A DNA stretch of 23,031 nucleotides from F23-B02 sp946405205 (GTDB lineage: Bacteria; Bacillota; Clostridia; Oscillospirales; Oscillospiraceae), in NCBI GenBank assembly GCA_946405205.1, contig CAMJGL010000021.1, positions 1-23,031 on the forward strand, given 5' to 3'. The translations under genes were made by a program, and so were the position numbers. The notes below the pieces were generated by a model, which was not told the DNA's origin, made no database searches, and saw only the letters and a list, made by a program, of their open reading frames with translations. Positions 6,557 to 13,559 of the stretch are shown here, piece after piece. The number at the start of each line of letters is the position of its first letter. Position 1 is the first letter of the stretch.

Positions 6557-7939
6557 TCAGGCCTCGGTTATGGTGTAGCGCACGACCTTTTCCTCGGCCT
6601 CACGGCGCTTCTCGAAGAAGTTTTCCGCGACCTGGGGGAAAGCGATGTAGCTGAGAACATCCTCCTCGCAGCGGGCGGTGTCGCCAAGATGCTCGGCGGC
6701 CTTCTCGTATACGTCGGTGGGCAGAGTGTCGGCATAGCGGCCCTCGATGGGCTTTTCGCCGCCCAGTATCTTTGCCCTTATCTCCTCGTCGATCGGGGCG
6801 GGAGTGCGGCCGTATTCGCCGCGGCAGTATGCCTTTATCTCGGCGCCGACGTTCTTGTAGCGCTCGCCGGCGAGAACGTTCTGCACCGCCTGGGAGCCGA
6901 CAAGCTGGCTGGTGGGGGTGACAAGGGGAGGATAGCCCATGTCCTTGCGGACTCTCGGGGTCTCGATGAGGGCCTCCTCAAATTTATCCAGCGCGTTCAT
7001 CATCTTGAGCTGGCTCAGCAGGTTGGAGAGCATGCCGCCAGGGATCTGATAGGTAAGGCACTGGGTATCGGTGGACATTGAAATGGGGTTGAGAGTGCCG
7101 TCGGCAAGGTAATCGTTGCGGATGGGCTTGAAGTAATTTGCCATCTCGATGAGTATCTTCTCGTTGAGCTCAACATCGTAGCCCAGCTCCTTGAGCGCGT
7201 AGAACAGGGTCTCGGTCGCGGGCTGAGAGGTGCCGCCGGAGAAGGGGGATATAGCGGTGTCGATGACATCTGCGCCGGCCTCGATGGCCTTGAGGTAGGT
7301 CATGAAGGCAAGTCCGGTGGTGCAGTGCGTGTGAACAACGACGGGGAGGTCAACGGCGTCCTTGATGCCGGAAACCAGATCGTATGCGTTCTGAGGCGTC
7401 ATGATACCGGCCATGTCCTTTATGCATATGGAGGCAACGCCCATCTCCTTGAGCTCCTTGACCATCTCGACATACTTGCCGATGGTGTGCACGGGGCTGG
7501 TGGTGTAGGAAATGGTGCCGGATGCCATCGCGCCCTGCTTCACGGTCTCCTCGATGGCGACCTTGAGGTTGTCGGTATCGTTCAGGGCGTCGAAAATGCG
7601 GATGATGTCAATGCCGTTTTTGACCGAGCAGCGGACAAAGCGGCGCACCGCGTCGTCGGGATAGTGCTTGTAGCCGAGGATGTTCTGGCCGCGAAGCAGC
7701 ATCTGCAGCTTGGTGTTGGGCATTTTGGCGCGGATCTTGCGGAGACGTTCCCAGGGATCCTCGTTCAGGAAGCGCAGGCAGACGTCAAAGGTGGCGCCGC
7801 CCCAGCATTCCACGGAGTAAAAACCGGCCTGATCCATCTTCTCAAGGATGGGCTCAAACTTATCGTAGGGAAGTCTTGTCGCAATAAGCGACTGGTTCGC
7901 GTCACGAAGCACGGTTTCGGTAAACTGGACTTTCTTCAT
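6557..7939 (-). CDS. oadA: Oxaloacetate decarboxylase alpha subunit (carboxyltransferase)
   Basis: The cytoplasmic carboxyltransferase, 460 residues as predicted here, moves the carboxyl group from oxaloacetate to biotin and releases pyruvate. It has the DRE-TIM/pyruvate-carboxylase-type barrel. FTETVLRDANQSLIATRLP is at the N-terminus with the metal-binding Asp. ECWGGATFDVCLRFLNEDPW, RGQNILGYKHY, a carboxylated-lysine segment CIKDMAGIM and VHTHCTTGLA follow, then the conserved carboxylase domain. It ends without a biotin domain, which is supplied by the separate carrier gene. I chose the ATG at 7939 because GGGAGG precedes it and the homologous sequence starts there. The ATG at 7978 would add 13 residues unlike the family. 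It is the first gene of the operon. Confidence 0.95.
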   Translation of the reverse strand: MKKVQFTETVLRDANQSLIATRLPYDKFEPILEKMDQAGFYSVECWGGATFDVCLRFLNEDPWERLRKIRAKMPNTKLQMLLRGQNILGYKHYPDDAVRRFVRCSVKNGIDIIRIFDALNDTDNLKVAIEETVKQGAMASGTISYTTSPVHTIGKYVEMVKELKEMGVASICIKDMAGIMTPQNAYDLVSGIKDAVDLPVVVHTHCTTGLAFMTYLKAIEAGADVIDTAISPFSGGTSQPATETLFYALKELGYDVELNEKILIEMANYFKPIRNDYLADGTLNPISMSTDTQCLTYQIPGGMLSNLLSQLKMMNALDKFEEALIETPRVRKDMGYPPLVTPTSQLVGSQAVQNVLAGERYKNVGAEIKAYCRGEYGRTPAPIDEEIRAKILGGEKPIEGRYADTLPTDVYEKAAEHLGDTARCEEDVLSYIAFPQVAENFFEKRREAEEKVVRYTITEA

Positions 7940-8091
7940 TTTTTCCTCCCATGGTAAAAATATAATAAACAAATACAATACGCCGGCTCATCAAGGCACG
8001 GTCGCCCCGGTGCATTAACGGCCTTCCGCCCTGCCGCCGGAGGGCAAACGGCGAAAGCGCCGACTGACCGTAAACTCTTGATATTATACCA
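7940..8091 (-). promoter_or_regulatory. Extended -10 promoter and structured leader of oadA operon
   Basis: On the minus strand TATAAT (8083-8088) is preceded by TG one base upstream (8090-8091), an extended -10, with no good -35. Transcription from about 8076 would give a leader of about 137 nt. It contains two GC-rich hairpins, CGGCG/CGCCG (8049-8062) and GCCCT/AGGGC (8028-8045). I cannot match it to a known riboswitch. Bases 8092-8187 show no gene. Confidence 0.6.
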
Positions 8092-8187
8092 TAAATATCA
8101 GCAAATTCCACACATTTCAGATGATTTTTTCGTTTAATTCTTCACTTTGCCATTTAGAGAGAAAATCAGTAAGCAAATGTAATAATT

Positions 8188-8223
8188 ATGAAAAAACAGG
8201 AGCCTGCAAGCGGGCTCCTGTTT
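8188..8223 (-). terminator. Terminator behind the PBP operon
   Basis: On the minus strand an 11-bp perfect stem (8213-8223 with 8194-8204) and an 8-nt loop extend into TTTTTT. It is 15 bp after the stop codon of the 94-residue protein gene. Confidence 0.88.
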
Positions 8224-8237
8224 GAAGCTATGCTGTT

Positions 8238-8522
8238 TTACTTGGAGGCAAGGGCTCTGTCGAGCCAAACGCTGGCAACGTCCATCGCTGCCCAGAAGCC
8301 GTCCTTCTCGCTTTTCTTGACAATGCGGTCGCGGGACTTGATGGCGGGGTCGGTGAGCTGAAGCTGCACGGAGACCTTTGTAGCAACGTCGAGGTCCTTG
8401 ACCTTCTTGGTGTCCATTATCTGAAGCATGATAATGTATTTGTCGGCCATGCTGCCGTAGTAGACGATATTTCCTGCGCGCTGCAGGGGATGGCCTTTGT
8501 ATTCAAGGGGTTTATTTGCCAA
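8238..8522 (-). CDS. Conserved small protein of unknown function
   Basis: A 94-residue predicted cytoplasmic protein, with no signal peptide or membrane segment. It starts MANKPLEYKGHPLQRAGNIV and contains YYGSMADKYIIMLQIMDTKK and a mixed alpha/beta C-terminus. It resembles conserved hypothetical proteins of Clostridia, and I assign no function. The start is TTG at 8522 with a near-perfect AAGGAGG 7 nt upstream. That site overlaps the TAA stop of the upstream penicillin-binding protein gene (TAAGGAGG), so the two are very likely co-transcribed and translationally coupled. The terminator at 8188-8223 closes the unit. Coupling to a cell-wall synthase may hint at an envelope or division role, but this is inference only. 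Confidence 0.85.
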   Translation of the reverse strand: MANKPLEYKGHPLQRAGNIVYYGSMADKYIIMLQIMDTKKVKDLDVATKVSVQLQLTDPAIKSRDRIVKKSEKDGFWAAMDVASVWLDRALASK

Positions 8523-8534
8523 AGTGATTCCTCC

Positions 8535-10679
8535 TTAATTGCCGGGAACATTGGTAACGGTACCGGTGTTCCCCTGCGACTGATTCTGCTGTTCCTGCTG
8601 CTTCTTTTCCTCTTCCTCCTGCTTGCGCTTTTCCTCTTCCTCGCGCTCTTTTTCTTCGCGCTCTTCCTCGGTCAGGCTCTGCTCTTCGAGCTCTTCTCTT
8701 GTGCCGAAGATGCCGGTAGCGCCGCCGCCGTAGGAGATGTTGAACTCCTTGCGCTCAAGCCCCTGATGGATGGATTCCATGACCATCTGCCAGATCTGAG
8801 TTGCGGGGTTGCCGGAGAAGGACATATATTCGGGAGTGTCGTAGCCGGTCCAGACCGCGCAGGTGTAATACGGCGTGTAGCCGCAGAACCAGCGGTCGCG
8901 GTTATCGGTGGTGGTGCCGGTCTTGCCTGCCACGGGCATATTGCTCAGGCGGGATTCGTAGCCGGTGCCGTAGGTGGCCGCGTTCTGGAGCATATAGGTC
9001 ATGGTACGGGCGGTGCTCTGAGAAAAAGCGGTCTGGGTCTTGGGCTGGTTATCGAGGATGATCTTGCCGTCGCGGTCCTTCACCATGGAGTAGCTTCGTG
9101 CATAGGTGAGAGTGCCGTCGTTTGCAAGGGCGGTGTAGGCCTGCGCCATCTCGCGGACGGTGATGCCGTAGTGGGGCTGGCCGAGAGCCAGAGCCGCGTA
9201 GTCCGCGTCCGCCTCTATGAGGCTCACGATACCGAGACGGCTCGTCAGGAAGTCATAGGACGCGGCAGGCGTCAGCTTATCCATGATCTGCGCCGAAACG
9301 GTGTTCTTGGACTTCTGCAGCGCGGTCAGGATGGTGATGATGCCGTCATAGGTGTTGGGCGAGTTCTTCGGATACCACGAGGTATGCGAGAGTTTGATGT
9401 GCTCGTCATCGGCGTCAAGGACAAGCGTCGACGGGGAGATCAGACCGTATTCCACCGCCGGACCGTAGACTGCGATGGGCTTGATGGACGAGCCGGGCGG
9501 CCTTGTGGTCTTGGTGGCTCTGTTCAGACCGAAGCTGATGGTCTTCTCGCCGGTGCCGCCGCACAGCGCCTTTATCTCGCCGGTGTACTGGTCGATGATG
9601 ACGATGCCGCTCTGAAGCTGGGAAGAGGTGCCGTTGCGGGCCTTGGGGAGCGCGTCAAGGTTTGTGTAGATAGCGTCGACCTTTGCCTGCATATCCATGT
9701 CGATGCAGGCGTAGATCTCGTAGCCCGCGTTGTATACCAGGCGTCGGGCGGCCTCTCTGCTGATGCCCTTGGCCTCGGCAAGGTCGCTTATAACGTCAGA
9801 GATAACGACCTCCTCGTAGTAGGAGTAGGGAGTTGCGCGGGAGGGCTCGTTCTCGCCGCGGACGAAGTCGAGCTCCTCGGCCTTTGCCTGCTCATACTCA
9901 TCCTTGTTCAGGTAGCCCTGCTTATACATCTCGCGCAGGACGTTCTCCTGACGCGCCTTGTTGTTCTCAACGCTGTAGAAGGGGTCATAGTAGGTGGGAA
10001 GGTTCGTGATGCCGACGATGGCGGCAGCCTCCGCGACTGAAAGATCCTTGGCGTCCTTGCCGAAATAGGTCCGCGCGGCAGTCTGAACGCCGTAGCAGCC
10101 CTCGCCGAAGTAGACGGCGTTGAGATAATACTCAAGGATCTCCTCCTTGTCGTAATCCTTCTCGAAATCCAGCGCCTGGAAGATCTCGAGCAGCTTGCGC
10201 TGCACGGTGATATCATCCTGCTGGGTGAGGTTCTTTATGAGCTGCTGTGTGATGGTCGAGCCGCCGAAGGTCGAGCCGCCGGTGAACATATTCAGCGCGG
10301 CATGGGCCGTGCGGAACCAGTCTACGCCTTTATGCTGGTAAAACCTCTTGTCCTCAATGGCGACAAGCGCGTCCTTCATGTGCTGGGGGATCTCGTCACC
10401 GTCGACCCAGATACGGTCCTCCGAATCATAAAAGGTCGTAAGCTCCTTCCAATCTCCGTTTGCGTCCTCGTAATAGATAGTGCTGGACTGGTTGAGAGTA
10501 AAGTCGTTCAGATCCAGATCAAGTCCGGGGGTGATGCAGGTCTTGACGTAAAAAGCGAAGATGCATATAAACAGAAGACCCGTAACAACGCCGATGAGAA
10601 GAATAGTCCCGATTATCCGCATGGCGCGGCTGAATCTGCCGCCGTGGGGTTCGGTATTCGTATCCCTTGCGATATCCAT
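8535..10679 (-). CDS. Class A penicillin-binding protein (PBP1A type)
   Basis: A bifunctional peptidoglycan synthase of 714 predicted residues, membrane anchored and acting outside the cell. A short cytoplasmic N-terminus and one transmembrane helix (about 20-46) precede a GT51 glycosyltransferase domain. That domain shows EDKRFYQHKG (catalytic Glu about 109), GGSTITQQLIKN and RKLLEIFQALDFEKDYDKEE. The transpeptidase domain has SSIK (Ser397, Lys400), SKN (457-459) and KTGT (586-588). All active-site motifs are intact. The C-terminal 50 or so residues form a charged Glu/Lys/Gln-rich tail. The ATG at 10679 is chosen for GGAGGTGTG 6-8 nt upstream. The TTG-type start at 10715 lacks this site. Confidence 0.96.
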   Translation of the reverse strand: MDIARDTNTEPHGGRFSRAMRIIGTILLIGVVTGLLFICIFAFYVKTCITPGLDLDLNDFTLNQSSTIYYEDANGDWKELTTFYDSEDRIWVDGDEIPQHMKDALVAIEDKRFYQHKGVDWFRTAHAALNMFTGGSTFGGSTITQQLIKNLTQQDDITVQRKLLEIFQALDFEKDYDKEEILEYYLNAVYFGEGCYGVQTAARTYFGKDAKDLSVAEAAAIVGITNLPTYYDPFYSVENNKARQENVLREMYKQGYLNKDEYEQAKAEELDFVRGENEPSRATPYSYYEEVVISDVISDLAEAKGISREAARRLVYNAGYEIYACIDMDMQAKVDAIYTNLDALPKARNGTSSQLQSGIVIIDQYTGEIKALCGGTGEKTISFGLNRATKTTRPPGSSIKPIAVYGPAVEYGLISPSTLVLDADDEHIKLSHTSWYPKNSPNTYDGIITILTALQKSKNTVSAQIMDKLTPAASYDFLTSRLGIVSLIEADADYAALALGQPHYGITVREMAQAYTALANDGTLTYARSYSMVKDRDGKIILDNQPKTQTAFSQSTARTMTYMLQNAATYGTGYESRLSNMPVAGKTGTTTDNRDRWFCGYTPYYTCAVWTGYDTPEYMSFSGNPATQIWQMVMESIHQGLERKEFNISYGGGATGIFGTREELEEQSLTEEEREEKEREEEEKRKQEEEEKKQQEQQNQSQGNTGTVTNVPGN

Positions 10680-10774
10680 TATTCGGCACACCTCCTTTGC
10701 TGCTGCGTGTGTCAAAAGCTAAAATATTAAATAATATGTAATGGGCATACTTAGCTAATTATATCTGAAAACCT

Positions 10775-10783
10775 ATTATACCA
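10775..10783 (-). promoter_or_regulatory. Extended -10 promoter of the PBP gene
   Basis: Minus-strand TGGTATAAT (10775-10783) is an extended -10, with a second TATAAT at 10758-10763. A TTGACA (10789-10794) is present but only 8 bp from the first and 25 bp from the second -10. It therefore cannot serve as a normal -35 for either. Confidence 0.55.
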
Positions 10784-10835
10784 CCTTATGTCAAGCAGGA
10801 GTGTATAAATTGTAAAATTTTTTTGCCGCGAGTAC

Positions 10836-10862
10836 TTGTTTTGCCGAAATAGGGGAATAATG
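10836..10862 (+). promoter_or_regulatory. Possible sporulation (sigma-F-like) promoter of the BofC-like gene
   Basis: GGGAATAATG (10853-10862) fits the sigma-F type -10 pattern (GG, A, A and T at the expected spacing). Only a partial -35 (GAGTA or GTACT, about 16-18 bp upstream) is seen, and no good sigma-A promoter is apparent. The assignment leans on the sporulation-type product and is tentative. Confidence 0.3.
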
Positions 10863-10884
10863 ATCCCAAAGGAGTGAGCAAAGC

Positions 10885-11217
10885 TTGAAAAGATCACTGA
10901 AAATACTGCTTCTGGGTTATCTTATCGTGACGGCTGCGATCATGGGCGCGGCCGCTGTAAAAAGTATAAGCGCGGACGCGGGAAATAATACCCCTGTTCA
11001 GAAAGCGGAATATGCCTCGGCTCAGGATGAGGAATACTTCCTGCGCGACTGGAAGGGCTATGTCGCGGTGTTCCGCGGCGGCGAGGATACGCCCGCGGAG
11101 CTTACGGATATCGAGACCGCGACGCTCAACAACGTAGACCGCGAAAAGCTGCGCACCGGCATCCCGGCTGCGGGCAAAGCCGAGCTGTTATCGCTGCTGG
11201 AGGATTTTAGCTCCTGA
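10885..11217 (+). CDS. BofC C-terminal-domain-like secreted protein
   Basis: A 110-residue protein with an N-terminal hydrophobic signal or anchor (about residues 7-24). Its C-terminal domain is YFLRDWKGYVAVFRGG, then LTDIETATLNNVDREKL and a final ELLSLLEDFSS. This resembles the BofC C-terminal domain. BofC in Bacillus acts outside the forespore to restrain SpoIVB and pro-sigma-K processing. Many Clostridia carry short proteins of this type, whose exact role is not established. The start is TTG at 10885 with AAAGGAGTGAG about 8 nt upstream. It is transcribed divergently from the PBP gene. The short length means that the N-terminal domain of Bacillus BofC is missing. Confidence 0.8.
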   Translation: MKRSLKILLLGYLIVTAAIMGAAAVKSISADAGNNTPVQKAEYASAQDEEYFLRDWKGYVAVFRGGEDTPAELTDIETATLNNVDREKLRTGIPAAGKAELLSLLEDFSS

Positions 11218-11233
11218 GGAAGCCGATTATCCC

Positions 11234-11262
11234 TTGATTTATGACTCCGTGTAGGTTAAAAT
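11234..11262 (+). promoter_or_regulatory. Sigma-A promoter of the DUF1292 gene
   Basis: TTGATT (11234-11239), a 17-bp spacer, then TAAAAT (11257-11262). It lies between the BofC-like stop codon and the DUF1292 start, so the latter has its own promoter. Confidence 0.7.
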
Positions 11263-11297
11263 AAACTCAGCCATATAACAACACAGGAGGTAGCAAA

Positions 11298-11579
11298 ATG
11301 AGCGAAGAATACGGCAATGATTTCGTAACGATAATAGATGACGAGGGAAACGAGTTCGAGCTGGAGCTGCTGGACACGATCGACTATAACGGCGAGTCCT
11401 TCGCGGCCTTCCTGCCCACCGATATGGACGAGGACGATCCCGACTACGGCCTGATAATCCTCTCCGTCGTGAACGATGAAAACGGCGATGAGCTTTTTGA
11501 ATCCATCGACGATGACGATAAGCTCCAGCAGGTATACGAGATGTTCATGACCGTTTTTGAGGCCGAGGACGGGGAGTAA
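11298..11579 (+). CDS. DUF1292 family protein
   Basis: A 93-residue, strongly acidic protein matching the DUF1292 (YrzB-like) family of Firmicutes, whose biochemical role is unknown. Family-type features are FVTIIDDEGNEFELELLDTI at the N-terminus, YNGESFAAFLP, then acidic EDDPDYGLIILSVVNDENG and a final helix with DKLQQVYEMF. There are no membrane segments. ACAGGAGGT lies 8 nt before the ATG. It is followed at once by the 6S RNA gene. Confidence 0.9.
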   Translation: MSEEYGNDFVTIIDDEGNEFELELLDTIDYNGESFAAFLPTDMDEDDPDYGLIILSVVNDENGDELFESIDDDDKLQQVYEMFMTVFEAEDGE

Positions 11580-11630
11580 TACCACAAAGACGAAAAATGC
11601 GGGCATATGTTCCCGTATCGGCGAATACAT

Positions 11631-11636
11631 TATAGT
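11631..11636 (+). promoter_or_regulatory. -10 element of the 6S RNA gene
   Basis: TATAGT, located so that transcription would begin at about 11643, shortly before the closing stem of the predicted 6S RNA. No convincing -35 is present at 17 bp. Confidence 0.45.
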
Positions 11637-11651
11637 AAAGAGTAAAAGGAC

Positions 11652-11852
11652 AATAAGTCCTGCCGTGTACGCGGTGTCATATTGACTTCAGGCCCATTAA
11701 ACCCACATCTCTAATAAGGGATGCCGATTTGAATCTGCGGATTGCAGGCCTCCCGGCCATGGCCGGACGTTGGAAGCAGCGAAACAGAACTTAGGCGACC
11801 CACCTGCTCCGTTGTGCAGGTTATAATTGGGCCCCAACGGCACGGCGGGATC
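11652..11852 (+). ncRNA. ssrS: 6S RNA
   Basis: A structured non-coding RNA of about 200 nt that would bind the sigma-A RNA polymerase holoenzyme and mimic an open promoter. The ends pair: TCCTGCCGTG (11658-11667) with CACGGCGGGA (11841-11850), 10 bp including one G:U. A second inner helix is GGCCCA (11691-11696) with TGGGCC (11828-11833). The 3' side of the central region has a hairpin ACCTGC/GCAGGT (11802-11821), preceded by an ACTTAGGCGACCC segment that I associate with clostridial 6S RNAs. The apical part has CCGGC-CATG-GCCGG. A UUCG terminator follows directly. The overall architecture and length fit 6S. A covariance-model search would settle it. Confidence 0.78.
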
Positions 11853-11884
11853 ACCCGACAGCTTCGGCTGTCGGGTCTTTTTTT
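11853..11884 (+). terminator. Terminator of 6S RNA
   Basis: A 10-bp perfect stem (11853-11862 with 11867-11876), UUCG tetraloop, then CTTTTTTT. It separates the 6S RNA from the phage-derived block downstream. Confidence 0.93.
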
Positions 11885-11942
11885 GCCCATTTTGAGGCGT
11901 GAAAAGCGGTTTTGAGCAAAAAAATCGCGGAAAAAATTTTTT

Positions 11943-11964
11943 ACTTGTACGCAAACGTACAAGT
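11943..11964. promoter_or_regulatory. 9-bp palindrome upstream of the phage-derived block
   Basis: ACTTGTACG and CGTACAAGT form a perfect inverted repeat around CAAA, 38 bp before the first structural gene. It could be a repressor operator or a weak hairpin. No clear sigma-A promoter is visible in 11885-12002. The A/T-rich stretch at 11918-11942 immediately precedes the palindrome. Confidence 0.55.
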
Positions 11965-12002
11965 TTTGCCCAGATGCAGCCTATGGTTGAGAGGTGAATG
12001 TT

Positions 12003-12320
12003 ATGAACAAGAAAAGATCCGCGTATGCGGATAAGCTTCTCGAAAAGCTCGCGGTATCATCGCCCAACGACGCCGTGAAGCTGCTTTATCTCGGGCAGGA
12101 GGATATGTCCGTCCTCGACGGTCTGGACCTTTCGATGCTCAGCGAAATAAAGCGGGGCCCCAAGGGAGAGGTGGAGCTCAAATTCGTCAATAAGCTTGCG
12201 GTCCTGCGCGAGCTTATCGAGCTGAAAAACGCCCGAAGCGAGGCGGAAGCGCGAGGCGACGGCTTCTATGAGGCGCTGGACAAGTCCGCAAAGCTGCTCG
12301 GAACGGAGGCCGATGAGTGA
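12003..12320 (+). CDS. Putative phage terminase small subunit
   Basis: A 105-residue, charged, helical protein, placed directly before and overlapping the terminase large subunit gene by 4 nt (GTGA). This is the standard place of TerS, which recognises DNA for packaging. Its central part, DAVKLLYLGQEDMSVLDGL, and the C-terminal ELKFVNKLAVLRELIEL resemble the oligomerisation and C-terminal parts of Firmicute TerS proteins of the PBSX kind. No clear helix-turn-helix is visible at the N-terminus, and the protein is shorter than many TerS, so DNA binding may be reduced or of another type. The ATG at 12003 is preferred over GTG 11994, because AGAGGTGA lies 6 nt before it. Confidence 0.65.
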   Translation: MNKKRSAYADKLLEKLAVSSPNDAVKLLYLGQEDMSVLDGLDLSMLSEIKRGPKGEVELKFVNKLAVLRELIELKNARSEAEARGDGFYEALDKSAKLLGTEADE

Positions 12321-13555
12321 AATTCGACTTCTTTTCCCGCACTCAGCTCAGGGCTCTTTCCTGGTGGAGCGACTCCTCGCCCTACCGCGACCTCGACGCC
12401 CTTATATGCGACGGCGCGGTCAGGAGCGGCAAGACCCTGTGCATGGGCATATCCTTCGTCTGCTGGGCAATGCGCCGCTTTGACAACGAGCGCTTCGGCA
12501 TCTGCGGCAAGGCCAAGACGAGCATAAGGCGAAACCTTATCGAGCCGCTGCTGCCGGTGCTGCGGGACATTGGCTTTGAGGTCACCGATCTCGTGTCAAA
12601 GGGCCTTATCGAGATCGCCTATAAGGGACGGCGCAACAGCTTCTGGCTGTTCGGCGGAAAGGACGAGGGCTCGCAGTCGCTCATCCAGGGCGTCACCCTT
12701 GCGGGGGTGCTAATGGACGAGGTGGTGCTCATGCCGCGCTCATTCGTCGAGCAGGCCTGCGCGAGGTGCTCCGTCGCGGGCAGCAAGATCTGGTTCAACT
12801 GCAATCCCGAAAGCCCCCACCACTGGTTTTACCTTGAGTGGATAAAGAAGGCCGACGAGCGCAGGGCGCTGTATATCCACTTTTCGCTCGAGGACAACCC
12901 CTCGCTGTCAAAGAGCATAATCGACCGCTATAAGCGCATGTACAGCGGGGATTTTTACAGGCGCTTCATTCTGGGCGAATGGGTGCTGCCCACGGGCAGG
13001 GTCTATGACTTTTTCACCGAGGATATGCTGGCGCCCGTTCCGGAAAGCTGCTCGGAGTACATCGTGTCCTGCGATTACGGCACGAAAAACCCCAGCTCCT
13101 TCGGACTGTGGGGCAGAAGCGGCGGAGTCTGGTACCGCCTGCGGGAGTATTACTACGACGCCCGCAGGGAGGGAGCGCAGAAGACCGACGGCGAGTACGT
13201 CGCCGCGCTCAGGGAGCTTTGCGGAGATATTGTGCCGGGCAGGGTCATCGTCGATCCCTCGGCGGCGAGCTTCATCGAGGCGCTGACCAGAGCGGGCTTT
13301 CGCACCGAGAAGGCCGAAAACGACGTGCTGAGCGGGATAAGGCTCACGGCGGAGCTTTTGAAAAGCGGTAAGATACGCATCTGCCGCGGCTGTGACGACA
13401 GCCTGCGGGAGTTCTACGAATACCGCTGGGACGAAAAGTCCGGCAGAGACGCGCCGCTCAAGCAGTCTGACCACGCCATGGACGACATCCGCTACTTTGC
13501 CGCGGGCATTTCAAGATCCGCACAGCCGATAGGCGCTGTGTGGGTAGAAAGGTAG
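12317..13555 (+). CDS. terL: Phage terminase large subunit (packaging ATPase/nuclease)
   Basis: A 412-residue motor protein that cuts and pumps DNA into proheads. The ATPase half has a Walker A motif, GAVRSGKT (33-40), and Walker B VLMDE (Asp134-Glu135). A coupling-like segment WFNCNPESPHHWF follows, as in PBSX-family terminases. The RNase H-like nuclease half has the acidic triad in SCDYG (Asp253), IVDPSA (Asp313) and DHAMDDIRY (Asp389/Asp390). All catalytic motifs are intact, which argues against simple decay. The start is GTG at 12317, overlapping the TerS stop by 4 nt, with GGAGG about 7 nt upstream. Confidence 0.93.
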   Translation: MKFDFFSRTQLRALSWWSDSSPYRDLDALICDGAVRSGKTLCMGISFVCWAMRRFDNERFGICGKAKTSIRRNLIEPLLPVLRDIGFEVTDLVSKGLIEIAYKGRRNSFWLFGGKDEGSQSLIQGVTLAGVLMDEVVLMPRSFVEQACARCSVAGSKIWFNCNPESPHHWFYLEWIKKADERRALYIHFSLEDNPSLSKSIIDRYKRMYSGDFYRRFILGEWVLPTGRVYDFFTEDMLAPVPESCSEYIVSCDYGTKNPSSFGLWGRSGGVWYRLREYYYDARREGAQKTDGEYVAALRELCGDIVPGRVIVDPSAASFIEALTRAGFRTEKAENDVLSGIRLTAELLKSGKIRICRGCDDSLREFYEYRWDEKSGRDAPLKQSDHAMDDIRYFAAGISRSAQPIGAVWVER

Positions 13556-13559
13556 GAAT

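Noticed and set aside
7902..8111. Minus-strand ORF covering the oadA leader
   Set aside because: It overlaps the predicted promoter and structured leader, lacks a ribosome site, and its product has no family-like features.
8490..10040. 516-codon plus-strand ORF opposite the PBP gene
   Set aside because: Long antisense frame caused by GC-rich codon bias. The PBP frame has all catalytic motifs, and the antisense product is low-complexity Leu/Phe then Val/Gly-rich.
10758..10794. TTGACA plus TATAAT as a normal sigma-A promoter of the PBP gene
   Set aside because: Spacing is 8 bp or 25 bp, neither workable. The extended -10 alone is the better explanation.
11605..11622. Possible terminator after the DUF1292 gene
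   Set aside because: Only a 4-5 bp CGGG/CCCG stem and no T-run.
11697..11962. Minus-strand ORFs of 83-85 codons over the 6S RNA
   Set aside because: They lie opposite a structured RNA and its terminator, in two overlapping frames, without ribosome sites.
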